Positions 25,842 through 34,477 are shown, numbered from the stretch's first letter. The stretch: 64,000 nt of DNA from Acidobacteriota bacterium (GCA_016125275.1 WGMB01000003.1:1054001-1118000); one strand, 5' to 3'. Translations and numbers: made by a program. The notes: a model not told the origin generated them from the sequence alone.

Positions 25842-27182
25842 ATGAGTGGGTCCCGGCGCCCCATGAGTGAGACCCCCGTGCATGCTCCGCGGCCCGCCCG
25901 CGAGGCCGTGAAGATCTATCTGCCGCTGGCCTTAATCGCCGCCGCGGGGTTCTTGGTGGCGTGGCGCTATGTGGAGCCAGCGCCCCCGCGCACGATCACC
26001 ATTTCGGCCGGCGCTGTCGGCGGCGCTTACTATTCTTACGCCCAGCAGTACAAACAGATTCTGGCCGAGAGCGGGATCGAGCTGGAAGTGCTCGAGTCGG
26101 CCGGCGCCGTGGAGAACCTGGTGCGCTTGACCGACGGCGAGGTCGACCTCGGGCTGGTGCAGGGGGGCTTGGCCTCGCTGGCTCCGTCCGACGATCTGGC
26201 GTCGCTGGGCAGCCTCTACTTCGAGCCCCTATGGATCTTCGCGCGAGCCGGCGCGACGCCGAGCTACCTCTCCGAGCTCGAGGGCCGGCGCGTCGCGATC
26301 GGCCCGGATGGCTCAGGCACCCAAGCGCTGGCGCGGCAGATCCTGCAAGCCAGCGGCGTAGACGAATCGAACGCCGAACTGCTGGCGCTCGATACCGAGG
26401 AGGCCGCTGATCGCCTCCTGGCCGGCGCGGTCGACGCCGCGTTGTTCGTGGCCGCGCCGCAGTCCACGCTGATTCTCGAGCTTCTCGAGAGCCCGCAGGC
26501 GGACCTGATGACGATGCGGCGCTATCTCTCCTACCGCGCGCGCTACCGTTTTCTGTCGAGCGTGGTGCTGGGCGAAGGGATGCTAGACTTGGAACGCAAC
26601 ATCCCCGCCGAGGACAAACGGCTGCTGGCGGCCGCGGCGACGCTGGTGGCGCGCGGCGACCTGCACCCGGCGCTGACGCCCGTGCTGCTCGACGCCGTCG
26701 CCCGCGTCCACGAGGACGGCGACTTCTTCTCCGAGCCGGGAGAGTTCCCGTCCACGCGCTTCGTAGAGTTCCCGATGACGGCTCAAGCCGAGCGCTATCT
26801 GGAGGACGGGCCGTCGTTCCTGCACCGCCATCTGCCCTTCCAGTGGGCTTCGCGGCTGGATCGACTGAAGATCCTGCTGGTCCCCCTGCTGACGCTGCTG
26901 ATTCCGCTGGGCCGCATCGCGCCGCCGATCTACCAGTGGCGCATCCGCTCGAAGGTCTATCGCTGGTACGCCGTCTTGCGGGAGATCGATCTGATCCTCG
27001 AGGTCGACCCGCGAGCGGACGTTCCGGCACAGATCGAGCGGCTGGAGCGGCTGGAGAGCGAAGTCAACGACATCAACGTGCCGCTCTCCTACATGGACGA
27101 GTTCTACGCCCTGCGATTGCACATCCACTTGGTGCGGCAAAAGCTGGAGCGGGCGGAGAAGCGCGGACAGAACCTATCGTGA
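25842..27182 (+). CDS. TAXI-family TRAP-type solute receptor with C-terminal membrane segment
   Basis: The 446-residue protein has an N-terminal hydrophobic segment (YLPLALIAAAGFLVAW) and the TAXI/NMT1 binding fold: TITISAGAVGGAYYSYAQQYKQIL, VDLGLVQGGLASL, GRRVAIGPDGSGTQALARQIL. Near residue 345 a second hydrophobic segment (ILLVPLLTLLIPLGRIAPPI) is followed by a charged, helical tail of about 85 residues (IERLERLESEVNDIN). TAXI receptors normally feed TRAP permeases, but no TRAP membrane subunit is nearby. The membrane anchor and cytoplasmic helix suggest a sensor-like role, which is an inference. The ATG at 25863 is an alternative start. Confidence 0.8.
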   Translation: MSGSRRPMSETPVHAPRPAREAVKIYLPLALIAAAGFLVAWRYVEPAPPRTITISAGAVGGAYYSYAQQYKQILAESGIELEVLESAGAVENLVRLTDGEVDLGLVQGGLASLAPSDDLASLGSLYFEPLWIFARAGATPSYLSELEGRRVAIGPDGSGTQALARQILQASGVDESNAELLALDTEEAADRLLAGAVDAALFVAAPQSTLILELLESPQADLMTMRRYLSYRARYRFLSSVVLGEGMLDLERNIPAEDKRLLAAAATLVARGDLHPALTPVLLDAVARVHEDGDFFSEPGEFPSTRFVEFPMTAQAERYLEDGPSFLHRHLPFQWASRLDRLKILLVPLLTLLIPLGRIAPPIYQWRIRSKVYRWYAVLREIDLILEVDPRADVPAQIERLERLESEVNDINVPLSYMDEFYALRLHIHLVRQKLERAEKRGQNLS

Positions 27183-27317
27183 GGACATTGGAGTCGCGCC
27201 CAAAAGGGTGCGGCCGGATGACGTGGCTCTCTGTACGGTGAACATCAAAGGCGCAGCGGCGGATCGAGGGAACTTTGCGGGAGACATGGTGTTTGCGCCG
27301 AATGACTTCGTAGTTAC

Positions 27318-28277
27318 TTACCCTTGGAATGGAGGCCACTGAGGCATGGCATGTGGCTCGGACATCCAAACCACCCTACCGCTTCTCGACATATAGCCAT
27401 ACGTGTCACCGTTTCGGACCATGGCGAGATCGCCCACGAAGCGACACAATTCGTGGAACCGCGGCTCAAGGATCCACTCGCCTTCTGGTGAAACGAGCCC
27501 GGCTCGGCCATCCACTGAGGCTGCGGCCAGGCCCTCGTCGAACCCCCTGAGCTCATCAAATACCGGGGCAACTCGAACACGACCAGAGGCGTCAAGCACC
27601 CCCCATTTCCCTGCATGGCGGACTGGTGCGAAGCCTTCGGAGAACGAACCAACATCCTCGTATTGAGGCATCACAAGCCAACTGCCGATGGCGTCAATGA
27701 AGCCCCATCGACCGCCCACGCTCACACCCGCCCGCCCATTCGTGAATACCTGAGCGCGTGGCCCTTCGAACTGAAACGGGATAGCCACTGAACCGTCCCG
27801 GCCAAGATATCCCCATTTCCCATCCTGGTTCGCCGCACCCAGCCCGCTGCAAAAAAAGCCCACTTGCTCGAATCGTGGCTTGATTGCGAAAATTCCAGTG
27901 CGATCTACGTAGCCAAACAAGGACCCGTCGAGAGACGCTGGTGCAAGCCCCTCGCTGAATTGGCCTGCCACTGCGAACCTTGGTTCGATTTGCCAATCGC
28001 CACTCCGGTTCAAGTAGCCCACTCTGTAGTCCTGTCCGATGGGACACAGACCCTCCTGAAAAGTGCCGAGACCTTGATATCCGAATGGAATCCTGACCGC
28101 ACCTTCGGCGTCAATGAAGCCGGACAAGCCGTCGTCTCGACAAACCGCAGCCAAGCCCTCCGAGAAGTACGTACCTGCTTGATAGGCCGGTTCAATGACT
28201 ACTCGCCCTGAGTAATCTATGTAGCCGATCCAGTCTTCAGCACTGTTCGGCTTGGGCACAGAGATCGGGTAGAGCAT
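27318..28277 (-). CDS. WG-repeat protein
   Basis: The 319-residue protein consists of about nine units of roughly 33 residues with the pattern (W/Y)GYID..G...I.P.(F/Y)......FSEGLA. Examples are IGYIDYSGRVVIEPAYQ, VGYLNRSGDWQIEPRFA and WGFIDAIGSWLVMPQYED. WG repeats (KWG family) form beta-rich repeat domains in bacteria and probably bind proteins or ligands. There is no signal peptide. The gene has clearly lower G+C than its surroundings: 60-base samples at 27361-27420 and 27841-27900 count 53% and 50%, against 65% and 77% in samples from nusA and recA. Horizontal acquisition is likely. Confidence 0.85.
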   Translation of the reverse strand: MLYPISVPKPNSAEDWIGYIDYSGRVVIEPAYQAGTYFSEGLAAVCRDDGLSGFIDAEGAVRIPFGYQGLGTFQEGLCPIGQDYRVGYLNRSGDWQIEPRFAVAGQFSEGLAPASLDGSLFGYVDRTGIFAIKPRFEQVGFFCSGLGAANQDGKWGYLGRDGSVAIPFQFEGPRAQVFTNGRAGVSVGGRWGFIDAIGSWLVMPQYEDVGSFSEGFAPVRHAGKWGVLDASGRVRVAPVFDELRGFDEGLAAASVDGRAGLVSPEGEWILEPRFHELCRFVGDLAMVRNGDTYGYMSRSGRVVWMSEPHAMPQWPPFQG

Positions 28278-28285
28278 GCTTGTAG

Positions 28286-28311
28286 AAACCGTCCGTCAAC
28301 ACGCACGGTTT
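28286..28311. promoter_or_regulatory. 7-bp inverted repeat in front of the WG-repeat gene
   Basis: AAACCGT (28286-28292) and ACGGTTT (28305-28311) are perfect complements separated by 12 nt. They lie 9 nt upstream of the ATG at 28277. This could be an operator or a leader hairpin of the WG-repeat gene. The rest of the 125-bp gap (28278-28402) shows nothing else. Confidence 0.35.
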
Positions 28312-28402
28312 CCCGGCCTCTCGGTCATTCGGCCAGCTCGAATGTCGCCAATCCGTTCCGGCTCGTCATGAGAGAGCTCCGCACGCCTGTCGCAAGCGAA
28401 CC

Positions 28403-30004
28403 CTACTTCTTGGTGATCTTCGGCGGGTCCAGCGGCTCCGCCTTCTCGAACAGGCCGAATGAGAAGATCGCCGTCGCCGAAGCCACCGCCACGTACTGCT
28501 TGCCGTCCACCTGGTAGGTGATCGGCGAAGCCGTGGACAACTCGCCCATGTTGAAGTTCCACAAGTGCTGTCCGGTCTTGGCGTCGAGCGCGACCATCTG
28601 GCCGTCGTCGTCGCCAGAGAACAGCACGCCCGTCTTGGTCGACACCGTCCCGGTCCACATGCGGCCGAAGCCGGTCATCGGATACTCCCAGGCGCGCTCG
28701 CCGGTCTTGGGGTCGATGGCCCGCAGGATCACTTGGCCGCCTTCCTCGGTGGCGCCGCCGCCCGGGAAGTTCTTCTTCGGCTCGGGCTCCTGGGACGACA
28801 GGCTGAACCAGCCGCACTGCTCCAGCGTGAGGATGTAGAGCAGGCCCGTGTCCGGGTGGAATGTCTGGCCCATCCAGTTGGTGGCGCCCTTCACGCTGGG
28901 GCAGACCCAGTTGCCTTCCGGCGTGGGGTCCTTGCCTTCCACCAGGATCGGGCGGCCGTTCTTGTCGATGCCCGTGGCCCAATCCACGCTGTCGGTGAGC
29001 TGGGTGGCGTTCAGAAACTCGCCGGTCACACGGTCGAGCACGTAGAAGAAGCCGTTGCGGTTGGCGTGCAGCACCAGCTTACGCGGCTTGCCCTCGTACT
29101 CCATGTCCACCAGCATGGGCCAGCTCTGGGCGTCCCAGTCATGCGTGTCGTGCGGGGTGAACTGGAAGTGCCACTTGACCTTGCCGGTCTCCGGGTCCAT
29201 CGCCAGCAGGGAGCTGGTGTAGAGATTGTCACCGGGCCGCACGTTGCCGTTGAAGTCCGGCCATGCGTTGCCGGTGGTCCAGTAGAGCAGGTTGAGGTCC
29301 GGGTCGAAGGTGCCCGACAGCCAAGCCGCGCCGCCGCCGTACTCCATGATCTTGGCGTCGCCCCAGGTCTCCGAGCCGGGCTCGCCCGGCTTCGGGATGG
29401 TGTAGGTGCGCCACAGCTCGTGGCCGTCGTCGGCCGAGAGCGCCGCGATGAAGCCGCGGATGCCGCCGTCGCCGCCGGCGCTGCCGACGATCACCATGTT
29501 CTTGAGCGCCAGAGGAGCCGAAGTGGAGGTGATGCCGTCGTTCACATCAGCGAACTGCTTGGAGAAAAGCACCACGCCGGACTGCCGGTCGAGCGCGGTG
29601 AGGTAGTTGTCACTGGTGAAGAAGAAGACCTTGTCGCCGAGGATCGCGGCGCCGCGGTTCACGCCGCTCTTTTCGGCGCGGGCATCGACGTAGCTCCAGA
29701 TCAGCCGCCCGGAACGGGCGTCGAGCGCGTAGACGGCGTTCGTGTTGGTCACGTACATCACGCCGTCGTGCACGATGGGGTTGGTGCGCAGCCCGCGTGC
29801 GTTGGGCACGTGATAGACCCACTTGGGTACCAAGGAGCCGGCGTTCTGTGGCGTGATCTGGTCCAGGGGGCTGTGCCGCCAGCCGTTGTAGCTGCCGGCG
29901 TAGGTGAGCCAATCGCGGCCCGGGCCCTTCACGATGTCTTCGTACCGGACTTGAGCGGCCAGCGATCCGGCCAGAGCGAGGGTCAACAACAGGGTCCGCA
30001 TCAT
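28403..30004 (-). CDS. PQQ-dependent dehydrogenase (secreted)
   Basis: The 533-residue protein has a signal peptide (MMRTLLLTLALAGSLAAQ) and the eight-bladed propeller repeats of PQQ enzymes, for example VYALDARSGRLIWSY, LTALDRQSGVVLF, LLAMDPETGKVKWHFQ and MVALDAKTGQHLWNF. The region HDTHDWDAQSW corresponds to the active-site DWD area. The length is near that of soluble quinoprotein alcohol dehydrogenases without a fused haem domain. The adjacent Cys-Cys pair of methanol dehydrogenase is not seen. It oxidises an alcohol or sugar in the periplasm. The start overlaps the stop of the upstream cytochrome gene by ATGA, and GGAGGG lies 4 nt before the ATG; the cytochrome is the likely electron acceptor. 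Confidence 0.9.
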   Translation of the reverse strand: MMRTLLLTLALAGSLAAQVRYEDIVKGPGRDWLTYAGSYNGWRHSPLDQITPQNAGSLVPKWVYHVPNARGLRTNPIVHDGVMYVTNTNAVYALDARSGRLIWSYVDARAEKSGVNRGAAILGDKVFFFTSDNYLTALDRQSGVVLFSKQFADVNDGITSTSAPLALKNMVIVGSAGGDGGIRGFIAALSADDGHELWRTYTIPKPGEPGSETWGDAKIMEYGGGAAWLSGTFDPDLNLLYWTTGNAWPDFNGNVRPGDNLYTSSLLAMDPETGKVKWHFQFTPHDTHDWDAQSWPMLVDMEYEGKPRKLVLHANRNGFFYVLDRVTGEFLNATQLTDSVDWATGIDKNGRPILVEGKDPTPEGNWVCPSVKGATNWMGQTFHPDTGLLYILTLEQCGWFSLSSQEPEPKKNFPGGGATEEGGQVILRAIDPKTGERAWEYPMTGFGRMWTGTVSTKTGVLFSGDDDGQMVALDAKTGQHLWNFNMGELSTASPITYQVDGKQYVAVASATAIFSFGLFEKAEPLDPPKITKK

Positions 30005-30807
30005 TCGCCCTCCGGGGCGTGGTCGCGCAGGCTTTGGCGCGCGAGGAAGGCAAACAGATTCTCGAGCTCTTGGGAGGAGAGCCGCTTGGCGTAGTCGTCC
30101 GGCATCGCCGACCGCTCCTGAATTTCGAGCTCCGCCACATCGCGCATCGAGATCAGGTGCAACTTCCCGTCCCGGTCGATGAGCTGCAGCGAGTAGTTGT
30201 CGCGGTTGCGCGCCGATCCCCGCAGCGTGGAGCCGTTCTTCATCTTGACGGTCACCAGCTCACGGCCCAGCAGGAAGAGCTCCTTGCCCGGCTCCAGCAC
30301 CGATTCACGGATGACGGCCATCGGCCGCAGCCCCCCGATGTTGGTCAGATCCGGCCCGATCCGGCCGCCCTTGCCGTGAATGGCGTGGCAGCCGGAGCAG
30401 CCGGCCTTCTTGCCCCAAAAAACCTCGGCTCCGGCGACGGCGTCGCCCGGCGGCGGGTTTTCGGCGGCCGGCCCGATCAAGGCGTGCAGGAACGCCACGA
30501 GCTGCCAGGTCTCGTCGTCGGTCAGGTTGGTGGCCGGCATGTCCGCGCCGGGCAATCCGTTGCGGATGGTCGTGAAGATCTTCTCGTCCGAGAGTGGGTG
30601 CCACATCGGGCGCCGCACCAGGTTCGGGCCGCGTCCGCCGCTACCGTCTGGACCGTGGCAGCCGGCGCAGGACCGCCCGTAGAGCTTCGCTCCCGCCGCG
30701 ATCGCCTCGGGCTGACCGATGAACGGATGCTTCGACTCGCTCTCGTACCGTCCGTGCTGGGCGGAGAGCGGCAAGACGAGCAGGAGTCCCCAAAGACACG
30801 CTCTCAT
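30001..30807 (-). CDS. Dihaem c-type cytochrome with TIGR02603-like domain
   Basis: The 268-residue protein has a signal peptide (MRACLWGLLLVLPLSAQ) and two CXXCH haem sites, CAGCH and CSGCH. After the second haem comes GGRIGPDLTNIGGL...ESVLEPGKELFL...TVKMKNGSTLRGSARNRDNYSLQLIDRDGKL. This is the layout of the TIGR02603 haem-binding domain common in Acidobacteria and Planctomycetes, where a cytochrome is followed by a small beta domain. It sits directly in front of the PQQ dehydrogenase and overlaps it by four bases, so it very likely takes electrons from it in the periplasm. TATCAT (30817-30822) lies 9 nt before the ATG. Confidence 0.9.
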   Translation of the reverse strand: MRACLWGLLLVLPLSAQHGRYESESKHPFIGQPEAIAAGAKLYGRSCAGCHGPDGSGGRGPNLVRRPMWHPLSDEKIFTTIRNGLPGADMPATNLTDDETWQLVAFLHALIGPAAENPPPGDAVAGAEVFWGKKAGCSGCHAIHGKGGRIGPDLTNIGGLRPMAVIRESVLEPGKELFLLGRELVTVKMKNGSTLRGSARNRDNYSLQLIDRDGKLHLISMRDVAELEIQERSAMPDDYAKRLSSQELENLFAFLARQSLRDHAPEGE

Positions 30808-30864
30808 GACCTCAGAATGATACAGCACGGCGGGGCTCGCTAAGAAGCGGGAATCGACGACACT

Positions 30865-31656
30865 TCAAAGCCCGCCGGTAACGTCCAAAATGGCCCCGGT
30901 GACGTAGGACGCCTGCTCGGAGAGCAGCCAAACGATGGCCGCCGCCACCTCGCCCGGGTCGCCGCCGCGCTGCATGGGCGCCAAGCCCTTGACGCGCTCC
31001 ACGCGGTTGGGCTCCCCGCCCTTGGCGTGCAGCTCGGTGTAGATGAACCCGGGCCGCACGGCGTTGACTCGGACGCCCTCGCGCGCGACCTCCTTGGCCA
31101 GGCCGATCGTGAAGGTCTCCAGCGCGCCCTTGCTCGCCGCGTAGTCGACGTACTCGCCCGGCGAGCCGGTCTTGGCCGCTACCGAGGAGACATTGACAAT
31201 CGATCCGCCGGTTCCGCCGAACCGAGTGGACATCCTGCGCACGGCCTCTCGCGCGCACACCATGGGGCCGAAGACGTTGGTTTCGAAGATACGGCGCAGG
31301 CGGGCCACGTCGACAGCGTCGAGACGCATCTGCGGCTCGAGCGTGGCGGCGTTGTTGACCAGGTCGGTCGGCGTTCCCAGCTCGCGCTCGACGGCTTCGA
31401 ACAGCCCCGCGACCTCATCTTCCCGGCTGACGTCGGCCTGCAGGGCCACCGCCGCGCCGCCGTCCTGTCGAATGGCTTCGGCGACGCTCTCGGCCGCCTG
31501 CCGATCGCGGAGGTAGTTGACCGCGACGCGGTAGCCTTGGCTTACGGCGAGTCCGGCCACGGCTGCGCCGATGCCGCGGCCGCCGCCGGTGACCAGCAGA
31601 ACACGCGACTCGCGGGAGGAACGAAGGTCGGGAGAGGAAGCGGGAGACTGCGTCAT
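30865..31656 (-). CDS. Short-chain dehydrogenase/reductase
   Basis: The 263-residue protein has the cofactor motif VTGGGRGIGAAVAG (TGxxxGxG), the NNAATLEP stretch after strand 4, a catalytic Ser in NVSSVA and the YAASK active-site pair (Y-x-x-x-K). The ending GAILDVTGGL is that of classical SDRs such as FabG-like 3-oxoacyl-ACP reductases or glucose dehydrogenases. The Arg following the Gly-rich motif and the sugar-utilisation setting do not fix the substrate. The start ATG at 31656 lies 12 nt after a TACGCT hexamer. The gene diverges from the serine hydrolase at 31725, with 68 bp between them. Confidence 0.92.
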   Translation of the reverse strand: MTQSPASSPDLRSSRESRVLLVTGGGRGIGAAVAGLAVSQGYRVAVNYLRDRQAAESVAEAIRQDGGAAVALQADVSREDEVAGLFEAVERELGTPTDLVNNAATLEPQMRLDAVDVARLRRIFETNVFGPMVCAREAVRRMSTRFGGTGGSIVNVSSVAAKTGSPGEYVDYAASKGALETFTIGLAKEVAREGVRVNAVRPGFIYTELHAKGGEPNRVERVKGLAPMQRGGDPGEVAAAIVWLLSEQASYVTGAILDVTGGL

Positions 31657-31724
31657 GGCGAATTTCTTAGCGTAAGGCGCCGCGGGTCGGCTAACGGCTC
31701 CGGGCGGGAAGCGTCTGACCCCGC

Positions 31725-32864
31725 ATGTCGAGCGCCGTGACCCGCCGAAGCTTCCTCCGCGCCACCGCCGCTGTCCCCCTGCTGGCCCGGGACTGGCGGT
31801 CCGGCCCTCCGGCCTCCTATGTGAAGGAGCTGGAACGCCTGATGCGGGCCGCCCCGGTTCCCGGCGCCGTGATTGGCGGCGTCCGAGAGCATGAGCCCGG
31901 CTGGATCCTTCCGCTGGGCGTACAGCTCGAAGGGTCGGACTCCGCCGTCACGGCCTCTACCCTGTTTCAAGCCGCCAGCCTGACCAAGCAGGCCACCGCC
32001 TACGCCGCCTTCGCCTTGCGCGACGCCGGCAAGCTCGACTTCGAGCGCCCGCTGACGGAGTACTTGGACGATCTACCCGATCCCGCGGCCCGCCGGGTAC
32101 GGATTCGCCATGTGCTGAGCCACTCTTCCGGTTTCCCAAACTGGCGTTCGCCGACCGACGAGAACCCCGCGCCGGCCCTGACGCCTTCGTTCGAGCCGGG
32201 CGAACGCTACCGCTACTCCGGCGAAGGGTATTTCTACCTGCAGAGAATCCTGGAAGCCGTGACCGGCCAAGGCTTCGTGGGGCTGATGCGGGAGCTGGTC
32301 TTCGAGCCGTTGTCGATGACCTCGTCGACCGTGCTGTGGGATCCGGCGACGCTTGACCGCACGGCCCGGCCCCATGGCAGCCATGGAGAGGTCGGCAAGG
32401 GCTGGGATGCGGCGGCGAGGGCCGTGCGAGCCTATGCCGACCGCATCGGCAGAGCCCCGGACGAGCTGCGCTACGACGACTACGCCGCAGCGATCCGAGA
32501 GGCGGGCAAGCCCGGCCTGCCGAACTGGATCGTGCCCAACGCCGCGGCCAGCCTGGTCACCACAGCCGAAGACTACGCGCGCTTTGTGGCCGCCGCAACC
32601 CGCCGCACCGAGATCGTCCGGCAGCAGGTGGAGATCAACGAGTTCCTGGGCTGGGGGCTGGGCTGGGCGATCGAGCGAGCTGACGGACGCGTCTATGCCT
32701 GGCAGTGGGGCGACAATCCCGGCTTCAAGAACTTCGTGCTGGCCGAGCCGGCCGACGGCGCCGCAGTCTTCGTATTCACCAACGGGGACTCGGGCGCGCG
32801 CGTCTACGACCGGGCCCTGACGCACGCCACAGGTCACGACCATCCGGCCCTGTTCTGGCTGTAG
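31725..32864 (+). CDS. Tat-exported serine hydrolase (beta-lactamase family)
   Basis: The 379-residue protein begins with a twin-arginine signal (VTRRSFLRATAAVPLLA). It contains SLTK (S-x-x-K) in FQAASLTKQATAYAAF, and YRYSGEGYFYLQ in the second-motif position with the catalytic Tyr. Near the C-terminus it has WQWGDNPGFKNFVL in the third-motif region. These fit penicillin-binding-protein-like esterases of class C beta-lactamase fold. It would act in the periplasm or outside the cell on esters or peptides; the substrate is not known. It is distantly similar to the hydrolase at 6831 in fold only. Confidence 0.88.
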   Translation: MSSAVTRRSFLRATAAVPLLARDWRSGPPASYVKELERLMRAAPVPGAVIGGVREHEPGWILPLGVQLEGSDSAVTASTLFQAASLTKQATAYAAFALRDAGKLDFERPLTEYLDDLPDPAARRVRIRHVLSHSSGFPNWRSPTDENPAPALTPSFEPGERYRYSGEGYFYLQRILEAVTGQGFVGLMRELVFEPLSMTSSTVLWDPATLDRTARPHGSHGEVGKGWDAAARAVRAYADRIGRAPDELRYDDYAAAIREAGKPGLPNWIVPNAAASLVTTAEDYARFVAAATRRTEIVRQQVEINEFLGWGLGWAIERADGRVYAWQWGDNPGFKNFVLAEPADGAAVFVFTNGDSGARVYDRALTHATGHDHPALFWL

Positions 32865-32940
32865 CCGAGCCCCGCGACGAACAGCGGCCGCCCCGGGTCG
32901 CCGCGCTCCCGTGTTACGACCGCTATACTTGGAAGCGAAC

Positions 32941-33960
32941 GTGCAAGTCGACGCAGCCACCCGCCGCCGCCGGCGCAAGCTGGCTCTGGAGCGTTCGCTC
33001 CGGGAGCTTCGTATGCTTTGGCGGGGCCTGACCGACGTCGATCGGCCGGTGCTGGCGCAGATCATCCCGACGCGCCGCTGCAATATCGCCTGCGCTTACT
33101 GCAACGAGTACGATCACGTCTCCAAGCCGGTTCCCACCGAGGAGATGCTGCGGCGGATCGACCACTTGGCCAAGCTGGGCGTCTCGATCGTCACGTTCTC
33201 GGGCGGCGAGCCGCTGCTGCATCCGGAGCTCGACGAGCTGATCCGCCGCATCCGCGAGCGGGGCATGATCGCCAGCCTGATCACCAACGGCTACTTCATG
33301 GTCCCCGAGCGCATCCAGCGGCTCAACGACGCGGGGCTCGAGTACGTACAGATCTCGATCGACAACATCAAGCCGGACGACGTTTCGAAGAAGAGCCTGA
33401 AGGTGCTCGACAAAAAACTCGTTTGGATGGCGGAGCACGCCGACTTCCACGTGAACATCAACTCAGTGGTGGGCGGCGGCGTGGACAACCCCGAGGACGC
33501 CTGGGTGATCGCGCAGCGGGCGGTGGAACTGGGCTTCACCTCCACGGTCGGCATCATCCACGACGGCTCCGGCCAGCTCAAGCCGCTCAGCGGCCCCGAG
33601 CGCTCGGTCTTCGACCGCATCAAGTCCCTGAGCAAGAAGTCCTACGCCCGCTTGGACTTCTTCCAGGAGAACATCGCCAACGCCAAGCCCAATGACTGGC
33701 GCTGCCGCGCCGGGGCTCGCTACCTCTACATCTGCGAGGACGGCTTGGTGCACTACTGCTCCCAGCAGCGCGGCGCGCCCGGCACTCCTCTGGTGGAGTA
33801 CACTCTCGAGGACGTTCGGCGGGCCTACCGCACCGAGAAGTCCTGCGCCCCGATGTGCACCGTCTCCTGTGTGCACAAGGTGTCAGCGTTCGACTTTTTT
33901 CGGGGACGCCAGACGCCGCCCACGCCGGGCGAATTGGTCTCCCTGGCGTCGGGAGACTGA
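32941..33960 (+). CDS. Radical SAM protein with SPASM-like C-terminal cysteines
   Basis: The 339-residue protein has the [4Fe-4S] motif CNIACAYC (C-x3-C-x2-C at about residues 47-54), the SGGEP SAM-binding motif (FSGGEPLLHPEL) and a TIM-barrel body. The C-terminal region has Cys residues in WRCRAGARYLYICEDGLVHYCS and CAPMCTVSC, so one or two further clusters are likely. The substrate is unknown; some such proteins modify peptides or lipids. TATACT (32924-32929) lies 11 nt before the GTG at 32941. A GTG at 32911 would add ten residues, but the -10-like hexamer lies inside that extension. The pilin pair follows 220 bp downstream, with no proof of a link. Confidence 0.85.
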   Translation: MQVDAATRRRRRKLALERSLRELRMLWRGLTDVDRPVLAQIIPTRRCNIACAYCNEYDHVSKPVPTEEMLRRIDHLAKLGVSIVTFSGGEPLLHPELDELIRRIRERGMIASLITNGYFMVPERIQRLNDAGLEYVQISIDNIKPDDVSKKSLKVLDKKLVWMAEHADFHVNINSVVGGGVDNPEDAWVIAQRAVELGFTSTVGIIHDGSGQLKPLSGPERSVFDRIKSLSKKSYARLDFFQENIANAKPNDWRCRAGARYLYICEDGLVHYCSQQRGAPGTPLVEYTLEDVRRAYRTEKSCAPMCTVSCVHKVSAFDFFRGRQTPPTPGELVSLASGD

Positions 33961-34018
33961 TTGGCACTTGTTTTCAGTGAGTTGAGCGATCTCCGCCAAC
34001 TCCGGTCCCAGGGGCGAT

Positions 34019-34181
34019 AGTACTGTCGTCCCACCCGGTCATACAGCAATATACCCCGGGAAAAGCGGCGCTCCTTCTCATATTCCGGGCTCTCCCCCTC
34101 ATCGGATGATCAGGGTGTCAGAAGCGGTTGGAGAGACCGATTCGGCGCTCCGAAAGTACAGAGAGATCAGGGAGAGAAATC
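34019..34181 (+). promoter_or_regulatory. Duplicated upstream region of Flp pilin 1
   Basis: A 25-bp element beginning AGTACT and containing TCCCACC and TCATA starts here. A matching element (about 20 of 25 bases) starts at 34478. Both lie exactly 163 bp before their pilin ATG. The stretch just before the ATG (from about 34105) is also nearly the same in both copies and contains the small palindrome CCGA-T-TCGG. The leader ends in GGGAGAG, a ribosome-binding site. Confidence 0.6.
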
Positions 34182-34367
34182 ATGGAAAAGATCAACAAGT
34201 TGATTGTTCGTTTGCTGAACGACGAGAAGGGCCAGGACATGGTCGAGTACGCGTTGCTGGCCGGCTTCATCGCCGTCGCCGCCGGCGCCATTCTGCCGAC
34301 CGTGTCGAGCAACATCTCGGTCATCTTCTCGAAGATGAGCTCGGTCGTCGCCGACGCCGCCAGCTAG
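34182..34367 (+). CDS. Flp/Fap-type pilin, copy 1
   Basis: The 61-residue prepilin has the short leader of Flp pilins ending in Gly (NDEKG), followed by QDMVEYALLAGFIAVAAGAIL. The Glu-5 and Tyr-6 after the predicted cleavage site and the hydrophobic helix are the Flp signature. The prepilin peptidase would cut after that Gly and the Tad machinery would assemble the subunits into thin pili. No Tad/Cpa gene is in this window, so the machinery must be elsewhere. The copy at 34641 differs at only a few residues (for example Val to Ile and Ser-Ser to Ser-Asp). The ATG is preceded by GGGAGAG. Confidence 0.93.
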   Translation: MEKINKLIVRLLNDEKGQDMVEYALLAGFIAVAAGAILPTVSSNISVIFSKMSSVVADAAS

Positions 34368-34396
34368 TCCGACGCCACAAGCGCGAAAGCAGCAAG

Positions 34397-34420
34397 GGGC
34401 GGCCTTCGGGTCGCCCTTTC
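34397..34420 (+). terminator. Intrinsic terminator after pilin 1
   Basis: An 8-bp GC-rich stem with one G-T pair closes a TTCG tetraloop (34405-34408) and is followed by CTTTCTCG-type pyrimidines. It lies about 30 nt after the first pilin stop and would separate or weaken read-through into the second pilin. Confidence 0.65.
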
Positions 34421-34477
34421 TCGTTTGCGGGCCGCCAGTCCAACGCGCTGCGAGAGTTCGGGCGGTCGGGGCAAAAC

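Noticed and set aside
33962-33980. TGGCAC as a sigma-54 promoter of the pilin genes
   Set aside because: The second half (TTGCA/T at the right distance) is missing and there is no matching site before the second pilin.
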